DNA from: Anaerolineales bacterium
GTDB lineage: Bacteria; Chloroflexota; Anaerolineae; Anaerolineales; Villigracilaceae
Assembly: GCA_015075725.1 (NCBI GenBank)
Contig: JABTTV010000001.1
Coordinates: forward strand, 4,455,223-4,519,222
DNA: 64,000 nt
Direction: 5' to 3'
Positions within the stretch are counted from its first letter, which is position 1, and each line of letters starts with the position of its first letter. The notes beneath the pieces were generated by a model that worked only from the letters and a program-made list of their open reading frames with translations, had not been told where the DNA came from and did no database searches. This document shows positions 1-7,724 of the stretch, piece after piece. A program made the position numbers and the translations under genes.

Positions 1-321
1 GGCGATTTCATCGGCAAAGAAGCGCTGGTAAAACAAAAAGCAGAAGGCATCAAGAACAAACTCTGTACGATGACTCTCGCCGATGACCGTACCATTGTCA
101 TGAGCAAGGAACCCGTCCGCGTCGACGGCAAGACGGTCGGCTGGGTGGCTTCGGGAGGATTCGGCTATTCGGTCGCCAAGTCGATTGCGTATGCGTATTT
201 GCCAATGGAATACTCCAAGCCTGGAACAAAACTCGAGATCGAGTGTTTCGGCGAACAGGTCGGCGTGGAAGTGACCCAGAATGTGCTGTTTGACCCGAAG
301 AACGAGAGGATCAAGGCATAA
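1..321 (+). CDS. GcvT-family aminomethyltransferase, C-terminal part (5' truncated)
   Basis: The frame is open from base 1 and ends at a TAA at 319-321, so the N-terminus lies outside the window. The visible 106 residues begin GDFIGKEAL and include a stretch around GWVASGGFGYSV and a hydrophobic AYAYLP segment, which are hallmarks of the C-terminal barrel domain of glycine-cleavage T proteins and related dimethylglycine/sarcosine demethylating enzymes. Family knowledge: these transfer one-carbon units from an amine to tetrahydrofolate. Without the N-terminal folate domain I cannot say which member this is. It is the first visible gene of a + strand catabolic locus followed by a choline-kinase-like gene, which hints at a methylated amine substrate; that is inference. 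Confidence 0.8.
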   Translation, partial: GDFIGKEALVKQKAEGIKNKLCTMTLADDRTIVMSKEPVRVDGKTVGWVASGGFGYSVAKSIAYAYLPMEYSKPGTKLEIECFGEQVGVEVTQNVLFDPKNERIKA

Positions 322-335
322 CCGTCACCCCCCAA

Positions 336-360
336 CCCCTTTCCCAAAATGGGAGAGGGG
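336..360 (+). terminator. GC-rich hairpin after the GcvT-like gene
   Basis: CCCCTTTCCC (336-345) pairs with GGGAGAGGGG (351-360) around a 5-nt AAAAT loop. There is no T run after it. The sequence belongs to the same interspersed repeat as the hairpin at 39121-39165 (CACCCCC-A-CCCCT-TCCC core), so it may be a repeat that also serves as a transcript end. The rest of 361-480 shows nothing further that I recognise. Confidence 0.45.
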
Positions 361-498
361 AGGAAAGCAAAACTGGAAAAGAGGCTCGCAAACACGAAGC
401 AGGTTCAAAGCGCCGACCAAAGCGCGGCGAAGAGTCAGGCTTGAAGCGGTTGTTCATCCGCCAAAAATATTTTTGCCAAAGGAAGGAACCAGAATCCA

Positions 499-1422
499 AT
501 GAATACGCTTGCCATCGACAAAGCCATCGCCAGGGTGCCGTTTCTCGCGGAGTCAAAGAACGTCAAGAAGATTCCGTTGAGCGGCGGCATCACCAACCTG
601 AATTTTAAGATCGAAGCAGATGGAAAGGCGTACGTGATCCGCCTTGCAGGCGAAGGCACAGAGCAACTGGGAATCAAACGCGATGTGGAATGTGCGGCGA
701 ACAGGGCCGCCGGCGAGTTGGGCATCGCACCCGAGGTGATGTATTTCATCGAGCCGGAAGGTTACATTGTCACGCGTTTTATCAACGGCAGGCGCATCAT
801 GCCCGAGGACATCATCAAGCCGGATTATCTCGTCCGCGTGGCGCAGAAGTTGAGGTTATTCCATCGCAATGCGCCGAAATTGAAAGGCGAGTTCAACGTT
901 TTCCGCCGCGTCGAAATGCTGACTAAGAGGGCAAAGACCAAAGGGGCAAAGTTCCCGAACGACTGGGATTTCATCATGAAGAAAATGCGCGAAGCGGAAA
1001 AGGCGTTATTGAAAGATCCCTACAAACCGACGCCCTGCCATAACGATCTGCTCAACCTCAATTGGCTGGATGAAGAAGTTGCAGGAGATATCGGCGAACT
1101 GCGTCTGTTGGATTGGGAATACGCGGGCATGGGTGATATCTTCTTCGACCTCGGAAATTTCTCCCACCATCATCGATTGAACGAAGACCAGATCCGCATC
1201 TTCCTCACCGCTTATTTTGGCGAAATGAAACCGAAGCATTATGCCAGGCTGAGGATCATGTGGGCGATGTCGGAGCTTCACGAATCGATGTGGGGCACAA
1301 CTCAAACCGTTATATCGAAACTGGAGGAGGATTTCCAGGGATATGCCGATCTGTGGTTCGGCCGTTACCGCATGCATGTGACGGATTATCGTTGGGAAAA
1401 GTGGCTGCGGGATGTAAAATGA
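499..1422 (+). CDS. Choline/ethanolamine-kinase-like (APH-fold) phosphotransferase
   Basis: This 307-residue protein has the aminoglycoside-phosphotransferase/choline-kinase fold: a Gly-rich ATP loop near residues 28-36 (SGGITNLNF), the catalytic loop CHNDLLNLNWL near residue 180, and the Mg-binding segment LLDWEYAGMGDIFFDLGNF near residue 205. The LDWEYA form and the CHND catalytic loop resemble choline kinases and LicA more than antibiotic-resistance enzymes. The likely role is ATP-dependent phosphorylation of an amino alcohol in the cytoplasm; the substrate is not shown by the sequence. The start at 499 has a purine-rich RBS at 479-487. It sits between the GcvT-like gene and the transaldolase in a same-strand locus. 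Confidence 0.8.
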   Translation: MNTLAIDKAIARVPFLAESKNVKKIPLSGGITNLNFKIEADGKAYVIRLAGEGTEQLGIKRDVECAANRAAGELGIAPEVMYFIEPEGYIVTRFINGRRIMPEDIIKPDYLVRVAQKLRLFHRNAPKLKGEFNVFRRVEMLTKRAKTKGAKFPNDWDFIMKKMREAEKALLKDPYKPTPCHNDLLNLNWLDEEVAGDIGELRLLDWEYAGMGDIFFDLGNFSHHHRLNEDQIRIFLTAYFGEMKPKHYARLRIMWAMSELHESMWGTTQTVISKLEEDFQGYADLWFGRYRMHVTDYRWEKWLRDVK

Positions 1423-1510
1423 ATTTGGAGGTTTACGTTTAGATTTTCTTCGCCCATTCATCCAGCCTAACGTAGACTTTCCTGTGCGCTTTGAGAAAGG
1501 AGTGTGCGCC

Positions 1511-2719
1511 ATGATCGAAAGTCCCGTCGAACGCCTCGCGAAAACGCATCCCGACCTGGAGGTTTGGTGGGATTCATCGCCGCTGGTGTACCGCCAGTGG
1601 GTGCGCAAAATGGTTGACAGGGTAGAACCCGCCCGAAAGCCGGTCCTCACAGAACAACTCGCAAGGTTGTTCAACGAAGAAAACCCCGCTGAAAGTGTGT
1701 TTCGGGGATGCACGACCAACCCCCCGCTTTCGTGGCAGGCTGTCCAAAGCGATCCTGAGTTTTGGAACCAATGGGTGGATGAATTGATCAAGTCAAGCCC
1801 GGGTCTCAGTTTGAACGAGGCCGTCTGGATGACATACAAGGAAGTTGTAAAGCGCGGCGCGCAAATGTACCTTCCGATCTTTGAAGCCTCGAAGGGACGC
1901 TTCGGCTGGATCTCCGGTCAGTTGGATCCGCGCCTCTTCACCGAGACCGAACGCATGGTCCGGGATGCGGAGGAATTGAGCGCCCTCAGCCCGAACGTGA
2001 TGATCAAAGTCCCTGCCAGCATGCAGGGGATCGAGGTTGTCAAAACCCTGACATCCAGGGGCATCAGCACCAATACCACGGTGTGCTTCACACTGCCGCA
2101 GATTCTAGCATCGGCAAACGCAGCGATGGACGGAATAAAGATCGCCGAGAAGAACGGTACCAGACTGGACAGGTGGCGGGCGGTCATCACCATGATGATC
2201 GGACGTCTGACGGAACATGAAGTGCTGGATGTTCAAGCAGAGCGAAAAAATATCGAACTCTCCTGGCAGGACAAGCACTGGTTCGGCATCGCGGTTTTCC
2301 GCCGGGCATACCGCATGCTGACCGAGGGCGGTTATGCCAGTAAGATGCTTGCCTGTTCGATGCGGGTCGGTCCCAACGTCGCAGGAAAGACGCGCTTCTG
2401 GGACGTGCAAAAACTCGCTGGCGGTGACATCGTGTACACCTGCCCGCCCTATGTGCTGGAGCCGCTCTTCGAGATTGGCGATGACCTGGAGTTCGAGCCG
2501 GAGATCAAGAAAGGCGTCCCGAAGGATGTATTGGAGAAGATGAAAAAGATCCCCTTCTGCATACAAGCCTACGACCCGGATGGGTTGGCGCTGGAACAGT
2601 TCAACACTCACCCATCCACGCTCAGCACGATAGAAAATTTTTCAAAAGGTTTTGCCGGACTCGAGAAATATATAAGCGAACGGATGGCTTCCCGCCATCA
2701 GAAAGCATTGTCGAACTAG
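1511..2719 (+). CDS. Transaldolase-family protein
   Basis: The protein is 402 residues from the ATG at 1511, which has the RBS AGAAAGGAG at 1493-1501; the upstream in-frame ATG at 1484 lacks one. It contains the transaldolase signatures: a GCTTNPPLSWQ segment near residue 68, the Schiff-base lysine in NVMIKVPAS near residue 163, and STNTTVCFT after it. Transaldolases move a dihydroxyacetone unit between sugar phosphates. At about 400 residues it is longer than the 215-320 residue classical enzymes, with an extended C-terminus. Next to a class II aldolase, a kinase and a HAD phosphatase, it probably acts in a dedicated sugar- or amino-sugar-phosphate route rather than in the general pentose phosphate pathway; that last point is inference. 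Confidence 0.85.
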   Translation: MIESPVERLAKTHPDLEVWWDSSPLVYRQWVRKMVDRVEPARKPVLTEQLARLFNEENPAESVFRGCTTNPPLSWQAVQSDPEFWNQWVDELIKSSPGLSLNEAVWMTYKEVVKRGAQMYLPIFEASKGRFGWISGQLDPRLFTETERMVRDAEELSALSPNVMIKVPASMQGIEVVKTLTSRGISTNTTVCFTLPQILASANAAMDGIKIAEKNGTRLDRWRAVITMMIGRLTEHEVLDVQAERKNIELSWQDKHWFGIAVFRRAYRMLTEGGYASKMLACSMRVGPNVAGKTRFWDVQKLAGGDIVYTCPPYVLEPLFEIGDDLEFEPEIKKGVPKDVLEKMKKIPFCIQAYDPDGLALEQFNTHPSTLSTIENFSKGFAGLEKYISERMASRHQKALSN

Positions 2720-2779
2720 GCTCATAATCGTCTTGAGCCTGATGAAATCCATAGTTTGAAAGAAAAACAGGAGACAACC

Positions 2780-3655
2780 ATGTCAATCGTAAACGCAAAA
2801 GAAATCATGATCCCCGCAGCGAAGGAAGGCTGGGCTGTGGGCGCGTTCAACATCACCGACCTGCTGCAATTCGAGGCGGTGATCGACGCGGCGATCGAAA
2901 AAAAGGCGCCCGTGATCGTGCAGACGTCTGTCAAGCCTTCGCAATTTCTCGGAACGAACATGATGGTGGCGATCTACCGCACCCTGGCGGAATCCGCTCC
3001 GGTGCCGGTCTGCCTGCACCTCGACCACAGTACGGATATTGCCTACTGCAAGAAATGCGCGGACGCAGGTTACACCAATATCATGATCGACGCTTCCAAG
3101 CAGTATTATGAAGAGAACATCCGCCAGACCAAGGAAGTGGTGGATTACTGCCACAAAGTCGGCAATATCTCCGTCGAAGGCGAGTTAGGGACCGTGGGCG
3201 GTGTGGAGGACCAGGTAAAGGTCGCGGAGGATGAGGCGCAGCTTGCCAACCCGAAACAATCTGTTGAATTTGTGGAACGCACTGGCGTGGATATCTTCGC
3301 CCCCGCCATCGGCACCGCTCACGGCGTCTACAAGACCAAGAATCCAAAGGTCGATTTCGAGCGCATGGCGACCATTCATAAAATGTTGAACGGCAATGGG
3401 ATCAAGACCCCTGTTGTCGTCCATGGCGGAACCGGACTGCCGGATGACTATATCGTCAAATTGCGCGAAGCGGGCGGCGCGAAATTCAACGTCTCGACCG
3501 AATTGAAGCACACGCTCATCGATGCCAAATGGGAATATATCAACGCCCATCGCGATGAATACGACCCCGGCAAGCTCGATGTCTTCGTCCGCGATGCGAT
3601 CCGCAAAGCCGTGATGCACTGGATGGACAAACTCGGCTGCAACGGCAAGGCGTAA
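2780..3655 (+). CDS. Class II fructose-bisphosphate/ketose-bisphosphate aldolase
   Basis: This 291-residue zinc aldolase starts at the ATG at 2780, preceded by CAGGAGA; the in-frame ATG at 2756 has no RBS. It shows HLDHST (Asp and zinc-binding His region, about residue 79), GYTNIMIDAS, VSVEGELGTVGG, a second zinc histidine in GTAHGVYK and a third in VVHGGTGLP. The length fits FbaA/GatY/KbaY-type enzymes. It would cleave or condense ketose bisphosphates with dihydroxyacetone phosphate in the cytoplasm. Its place between a transaldolase and a phosphate-binding aminotransferase suggests a specialised substrate. Confidence 0.88.
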   Translation: MSIVNAKEIMIPAAKEGWAVGAFNITDLLQFEAVIDAAIEKKAPVIVQTSVKPSQFLGTNMMVAIYRTLAESAPVPVCLHLDHSTDIAYCKKCADAGYTNIMIDASKQYYEENIRQTKEVVDYCHKVGNISVEGELGTVGGVEDQVKVAEDEAQLANPKQSVEFVERTGVDIFAPAIGTAHGVYKTKNPKVDFERMATIHKMLNGNGIKTPVVVHGGTGLPDDYIVKLREAGGAKFNVSTELKHTLIDAKWEYINAHRDEYDPGKLDVFVRDAIRKAVMHWMDKLGCNGKA

Positions 3656-3752
3656 GCAAAGAGATCAGAGATTTGAGACTGGCGAGCAGGCGGCAGGGGA
3701 CGTCTTCTTAATGGTCTTTTCGAATTCACAAAACACTTAGGAGATAAGCCAC

Positions 3753-4859
3753 ATGAAGAATATCAATGAATATTACGCCCCATGGGTAAAGGGAATCCCG
3801 ATGTACATATCGGAGCATATCGAATTGGCCTGGCGCCGCCCCGAACTGCACCGCATGATGTCGAATGAAAACCCGCTGCCGCCTTCCGATAAAGTTTTAG
3901 AGGCGATGCTCAAGTACGCGAAGATGACCAACCGCTACCCCGACCAGGGCCTCATCGTCCGCCAGAAGATCGCGGAGATCAACGGCGTGGCGGGACCACA
4001 GAATGTGATGATCGGTAACGGCTCGAGCGAAGTGTACGACAATATCTTCCGCATGTTCATCGTGCCGGGTGATGAAGTCATCCAGCATACGCCCTGCTTC
4101 GGCATTTACGGCCTGCGCGGAAAATTGCTGGGCGCAAAAATGGTCGATGTGCCGATGATCTACAAGGATCACCTGCTGCACTTCGATCCCGATGCCTTGA
4201 TGAAAGCCGTCACCGACAAGACAAAGATCATTGTCATACCGAATCCCAATAATCCCAGCGGCAACTTCATGGACCCGAAACACTTTGAACCTTTCGCCAA
4301 GCTGGGCATTCCAATGGTCGTCGACGAAGCCTACATTGAATATGCCGGCCTCGGAATGTCTCAGGTGGAATTGACCAAGAAATACAAGAACGTGCTTATC
4401 ACCCGCACCCTCTCAAAGGCATATGGCCTCGCCGGGATGCGCTTCGGTTACACCCTTGGTCACGAGGATGTGATCAAGCAGATCGCCGGTTCGCTCCTGC
4501 CGTGGAATGTTGGCACGATCCCCATGTGGGCGGCGCTTGCCGCCTTTGAAGACACCGAAGGTTTGGCGGAACGGGTCAAGTTCAACAACGATGCGATCAA
4601 TTACATTAGCGAATCCCTGAGCGTGATCCCCGGCTTCTACGTCATGCCATCCAAAGCCAACTACATCCTGTTCGACTGCGGCGAGACGGGCAAGACCGGC
4701 AAGGAAGTTCTGGCTTATGCTGAAACCAAGGGCATCATCCTGCGCGGCGAGAGCAAGAAATACGGCTCCGACGGCTGGTTCCGTGTGACCATCGGCACGA
4801 AGGAAGAGAACGAACTCTTTGTCAACACCATTCTTGAATTCTTTGGTGTGAAGAAATAA
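3753..4859 (+). CDS. Histidinol-phosphate-type aminotransferase (PLP, fold type I)
   Basis: The 368 residues carry the class I/II aminotransferase landmarks: SNENPLPPS near the N-terminus, GNGSSEVYDNIFR for phosphate binding, PNPNNPSGN, DEAYIEY, and the PLP lysine in TLSKAYGLAGMRFGY. It resembles HisC, whose substrates are phosphorylated amino alcohols, but no other histidine-biosynthesis gene is nearby. In this locus it more likely transaminates a phosphorylated intermediate made by the neighbouring kinases or aldolases (inference). The start at 3753 follows the RBS TAGGAGA at 3739-3745. A HAD phosphatase gene follows after a repeat. Confidence 0.82.
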   Translation: MKNINEYYAPWVKGIPMYISEHIELAWRRPELHRMMSNENPLPPSDKVLEAMLKYAKMTNRYPDQGLIVRQKIAEINGVAGPQNVMIGNGSSEVYDNIFRMFIVPGDEVIQHTPCFGIYGLRGKLLGAKMVDVPMIYKDHLLHFDPDALMKAVTDKTKIIVIPNPNNPSGNFMDPKHFEPFAKLGIPMVVDEAYIEYAGLGMSQVELTKKYKNVLITRTLSKAYGLAGMRFGYTLGHEDVIKQIAGSLLPWNVGTIPMWAALAAFEDTEGLAERVKFNNDAINYISESLSVIPGFYVMPSKANYILFDCGETGKTGKEVLAYAETKGIILRGESKKYGSDGWFRVTIGTKEENELFVNTILEFFGVKK

Positions 4860-4861
4860 AT

Positions 4862-4942
4862 TGTCATTGCGAGGAGCGAAACGACAAAGCAATCCCGATA
4901 TTTTCGTGGAGATTGCTTCGCCCGATCGTGCCCGCAATGACA
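4862..4942. repeat. Interspersed palindromic repeat (CATTGCGAGGAGCG type)
   Basis: TGTCATTGCG at the left end is the perfect reverse complement of CGCAATGACA at the right end, and GCAATC / GATTGC form an inner match. The element lies between the aminotransferase and HAD genes. Its left end is translated in the upstream extension of the HAD reading frame, which is why that extension is rejected. Elements of this type (CATTGCGAGGAGCGAA...) are scattered through many bacterial genomes. Confidence 0.75.
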
Positions 4943-4953
4943 TGGAGGCAACC

Positions 4954-5712
4954 ATGTCAAAAATCAAGGCAGTCTTCTTCGACCAGGACGGTGTGATCAT
5001 CGACACCGAGCGTGACGGCCATCGCGTGTCCTTTAATATGACCTTCAAGGAATTCGGTTTCACCGACGAGTGGGATGTGGAGTATTACCATGAACTGCTC
5101 CAGATCGCAGGCGGCAAGGAGCGCATGAAGCATCACTGGAAAACGAATGGATTCTCCAAGTCGCTGACCGAGGAGGAGATCGACAACCTAGTCAAAGAGA
5201 TGCACAAGCGCAAAACAGCCCTGTTCGTGGAATTGATCGAGACAGGCAAACTGCCGCTTCGGCCTGGCATTCACCGGTTCATGAAAGAGGCGATGGAGTC
5301 GGGTTTGAAGATCGCAGTCTGCACCACGTCCAATGAACAGGCGGCAAAAGCCATCACCGAAAAGATCCTATCCGACATCAAGTTCGATGCGGTGCTGGCC
5401 GGCGATGTTGTCAAGAACAAGAAACCCGATCCGGAGATCTACAATCTGGCGCTTTCAAAGCTCGGGCTAAACCCCGATGAAGTTTTCGTGGTCGAGGATT
5501 CCAAGAACGGCGTGAAAGCCGCCAAAGCCGCCGGGATGAAAACCGTGGTCACTACCAACCACTACACCGAAAAGGAAGATGTAAACGCGGGCGATGTGAT
5601 CGTCACCTGCCTCGGTGACCCGGACGGCGAAAAAGCCAGTATGACAAAGGGGGAGATCAAAGGATTCGACGGGGTCGTGCGCATAAAACAGCTTTTGGAA
5701 ATATTTGGATAA
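4954..5712 (+). CDS. HAD-superfamily hydrolase (beta-phosphoglucomutase-like)
   Basis: The 252-residue protein begins at the ATG at 4954, with GGAGG at 4944-4948; the frame is open upstream only because it runs through an interspersed repeat. It has the HAD motifs: FFDQDGVIIDTE (nucleophile D10, acid D12), VCTTSN (motif II Ser/Thr), KNKKPDPEIY (motif III Lys), and VVEDSKNGVKAA (motif IV acidic pair). The helical cap between motifs I and II matches the phosphoglucomutase/phosphatase subclass. It probably dephosphorylates or isomerises a small sugar-phosphate-like compound made in this locus; the substrate cannot be read from the sequence. Confidence 0.85.
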   Translation: MSKIKAVFFDQDGVIIDTERDGHRVSFNMTFKEFGFTDEWDVEYYHELLQIAGGKERMKHHWKTNGFSKSLTEEEIDNLVKEMHKRKTALFVELIETGKLPLRPGIHRFMKEAMESGLKIAVCTTSNEQAAKAITEKILSDIKFDAVLAGDVVKNKKPDPEIYNLALSKLGLNPDEVFVVEDSKNGVKAAKAAGMKTVVTTNHYTEKEDVNAGDVIVTCLGDPDGEKASMTKGEIKGFDGVVRIKQLLEIFG

Positions 5713-5720
5713 GGTCCGAC

Positions 5721-5750
5721 AAGGGCGCGGTGAAAAACCGCGCCCTTGTT
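5721..5750 (+). terminator. Rho-independent terminator after the HAD gene
   Basis: AAGGGCGCGG (5721-5730) pairs perfectly with CCGCGCCCTT (5738-5747) around TGAAAAA, followed by a short T-rich tail (GTTCT). It separates the upstream genes from the permease unit. Confidence 0.75.
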
Positions 5751-5751
5751 C

Positions 5752-5951
5752 TATAATCGGCATCCCCTGGCTGGGGCTGTAATTCGGAGTGAAATACTCC
5801 GTACCCTTTTTTAACAGCCAGTGTTTTCAATGCAAATACTCAGAGAAAACTCCCCTCGGGAGGAGGAGGCGCCTATCGTGGAACCCAAACGATATTCGTA
5901 AGTTCAATGACTTGATTCAAACACCAAATTAAAATCAAGGAGAATTACGAA
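5752..5951 (+). promoter_or_regulatory. Promoter and structured 5' leader of the permease gene
   Basis: A TATAAT at 5752-5757 is followed by about 190 nt without a start codon. The leader holds a long-range helix CTGGCTG (5767-5773) / CAGCCAG (5815-5821) that encloses a perfect hairpin CGGAGT (5785-5790) / ACTCCG (5796-5801), and a second hairpin CTCC-cctc-GGGAG near 5850-5862. GGCTGT (5775-5780) can pair instead with ACAGCC (5814-5819), so two folds compete. This looks like a cis-regulatory RNA. I could not match it to a known riboswitch or T-box. Confidence 0.45.
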
Positions 5952-7652
5952 ATGGCACAAAAAAGTCAAGCGCACGACAAGCAAGTCCTGCATAAGATGG
6001 GGTACGCGCAGGAACTTTCCCGCCGTATGAGCGGGTTCTCGAACTTCGCAATTTCATTCTCGATCATCTGCATCCTGGCGGGGGGAATCTCGGCCTTCCC
6101 GGCCGCGTTCAACGCCCTTGGCTCCGGCGGCGCTTTCATCATCTGGCTGGTGGGCGGCGCGCTCGCCATGACCGTCGCCTGGGGCATGGGACAGATTGCC
6201 TCCTCCTTCCCGACAGCTGGCGGCTTGTATCACTGGAGCAGTCACCTCGGCGGGAAAGCCTGGGGTTGGGCAACTGCATGGTTTAACCTCATCGGTTTGA
6301 TCTGCGTGGTCTCCTCGGTGGATGTGCTTTTGTATTCCGTATTTTTCAAAGACCTGTTTCTGGGAACTGCCCTCGGTATGGATGTTTCCGGATTCGGCTA
6401 CTGGCACCAGTTCTTCTTCATGGCGTTCGTCTTGACGACCCAGGCGCTCTTGAATCATTACGGCATCGATATCACCACCAAAGTGACCGACTTCAGCGGC
6501 TACATGATCCTCGCCCTGACCGTCATCCTCATCATCGTCCTCTTCGCCTTCAGCCCTGTGGCTTTGGACTTCTCCCGGCTCTTCTCCTTCCAAAACGTGA
6601 CAGGTGATGCGGGTGGAGCGGTTGTTCCCTTCCGCACCGAGAGCATCGCCTTCGCATTCCTGCTTGGACTTTCCTATGTATGCTACACCCTGACAGGTTA
6701 TGATGCATCTGCGCATACATCGGAGGAGACCCAGGATGCCCAGGTAAACGTTCCGAAAGGCATGTGGCAGGCGGTATTCGCGTCGTGGGTCTTCGGTCTC
6801 GTCGCTGTAGCAGCATATGTATTGGTGATGCCAAGTGTTGAAGATGCCGCAGCAGCGGGATGGGGATCATTCTTCTATATGTGGGGCGCGTCCAGAATGC
6901 CGGGTTGGTTGAGCATCATCCTGGCGGGCGGTCTTGTCGTGGTGAACTACATCTGCGCACTTGCCGGTCTCACATCCACTTCCCGCATGATGTACGCCTT
7001 CGCGCGCGACGGCGGGCTCCCCGCTTCAAAGACGCTTTCCCACGTCAGCACCCAATACCGCACCCCCACCTACGCGATCTGGACCTCTGCGGCTCTGGCT
7101 CTCCTCAGCACGGTGTATGCTCCCTACTATCTCGTACTGGCAGTGGCTTGCGCCGTCTTCTTGTATCTTTCCATGGCAATGCCGATCGCGGCAGGATTTC
7201 TCGCAGAAGGCGGATCGAAATGGCCCGAAAAAGGACCGTTCAATCTCGGCGGGTTCTCGAAGGTCAATGCCATTATCGCTGTCCTTTCCGGCGTTACCCT
7301 CGCGATCAGCGGTTTCTTCCCGCCCAATGAGAAGGTCTTCTATTTCACCATCATTTTCGTGGTTGCCTTGCTTGGGCTGTGGTCGAAGAAGTCGGCAGTT
7401 ATCGGCATCGTCGTAGCCGTTGTAGGTTACGGTCTCAGTTTTATCTCAGTCCCCGACTCGAATAACCTGCACTTCCTCATTCCGCCCGGTAGCACAGCCA
7501 TTACCGCCATCATTGTTGGAGTGGTCACAGCTGTGATCACCTTCGTCACCGGCGGCGAAGATAATCGCTTCGAAGGCGTGCCCGAAGGAGAGAAGATCAA
7601 GGAACGCCAGAAGATGATCGCTGACATCGAAAAGAAATACGGCGAAGCATAA
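5952..7652 (+). CDS. APC-superfamily permease (amino acid/choline transporter type)
   Basis: The 566 residues form about 12-14 hydrophobic segments. The N-terminal MGYAQELSRRMSGFSNFAISFS and GGISAFPAAF stretches and the SSFPTAGGLYHWSSHLGG motif resemble the amino acid/choline transporter (ACT) branch that includes fungal choline and GABA permeases. It is a secondary transporter of the cytoplasmic membrane. RBS AAGGAG is at 5937-5942. A choline-kinase-like gene upstream fits import of an amino alcohol or amine, but the substrate is inferred only. A terminator follows directly. Confidence 0.82.
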   Translation: MAQKSQAHDKQVLHKMGYAQELSRRMSGFSNFAISFSIICILAGGISAFPAAFNALGSGGAFIIWLVGGALAMTVAWGMGQIASSFPTAGGLYHWSSHLGGKAWGWATAWFNLIGLICVVSSVDVLLYSVFFKDLFLGTALGMDVSGFGYWHQFFFMAFVLTTQALLNHYGIDITTKVTDFSGYMILALTVILIIVLFAFSPVALDFSRLFSFQNVTGDAGGAVVPFRTESIAFAFLLGLSYVCYTLTGYDASAHTSEETQDAQVNVPKGMWQAVFASWVFGLVAVAAYVLVMPSVEDAAAAGWGSFFYMWGASRMPGWLSIILAGGLVVVNYICALAGLTSTSRMMYAFARDGGLPASKTLSHVSTQYRTPTYAIWTSAALALLSTVYAPYYLVLAVACAVFLYLSMAMPIAAGFLAEGGSKWPEKGPFNLGGFSKVNAIIAVLSGVTLAISGFFPPNEKVFYFTIIFVVALLGLWSKKSAVIGIVVAVVGYGLSFISVPDSNNLHFLIPPGSTAITAIIVGVVTAVITFVTGGEDNRFEGVPEGEKIKERQKMIADIEKKYGEA

Positions 7653-7668
7653 CTCCCATCCACTATCT

Positions 7669-7705
7669 GACCTGACAGGTGGTTAAACCTGTCAGGTCTT
7701 CTTTA
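7669..7705 (+). terminator. Rho-independent terminator after the permease gene
   Basis: GACCTGACAGG (7669-7679) and CCTGTCAGGTC (7688-7698) form a perfect 11-bp stem with an 8-nt loop, followed by TTCTTTATAT. Confidence 0.8.
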
Positions 7706-7724
7706 TATACCCCTTATATATTCC

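Noticed and set aside
1006..1839. Long antisense reading frames such as 1006-1839, 12822-13664 and 37859-39001 on the - strand
   Set aside because: They lie opposite well-supported genes, have no RBS, and give low-complexity His/Arg/Gly-rich products typical of shadow frames.
4861..4953. HAD protein starting at 4861
   Set aside because: The first 31 codons come from an interspersed palindrome, and GGAGG precedes the ATG at 4954.
5752..5951. T-box or glycine riboswitch upstream of the permease
   Set aside because: I could not find the T-box bulge sequence or a glycine-aptamer core, so only an unnamed structured leader is reported.
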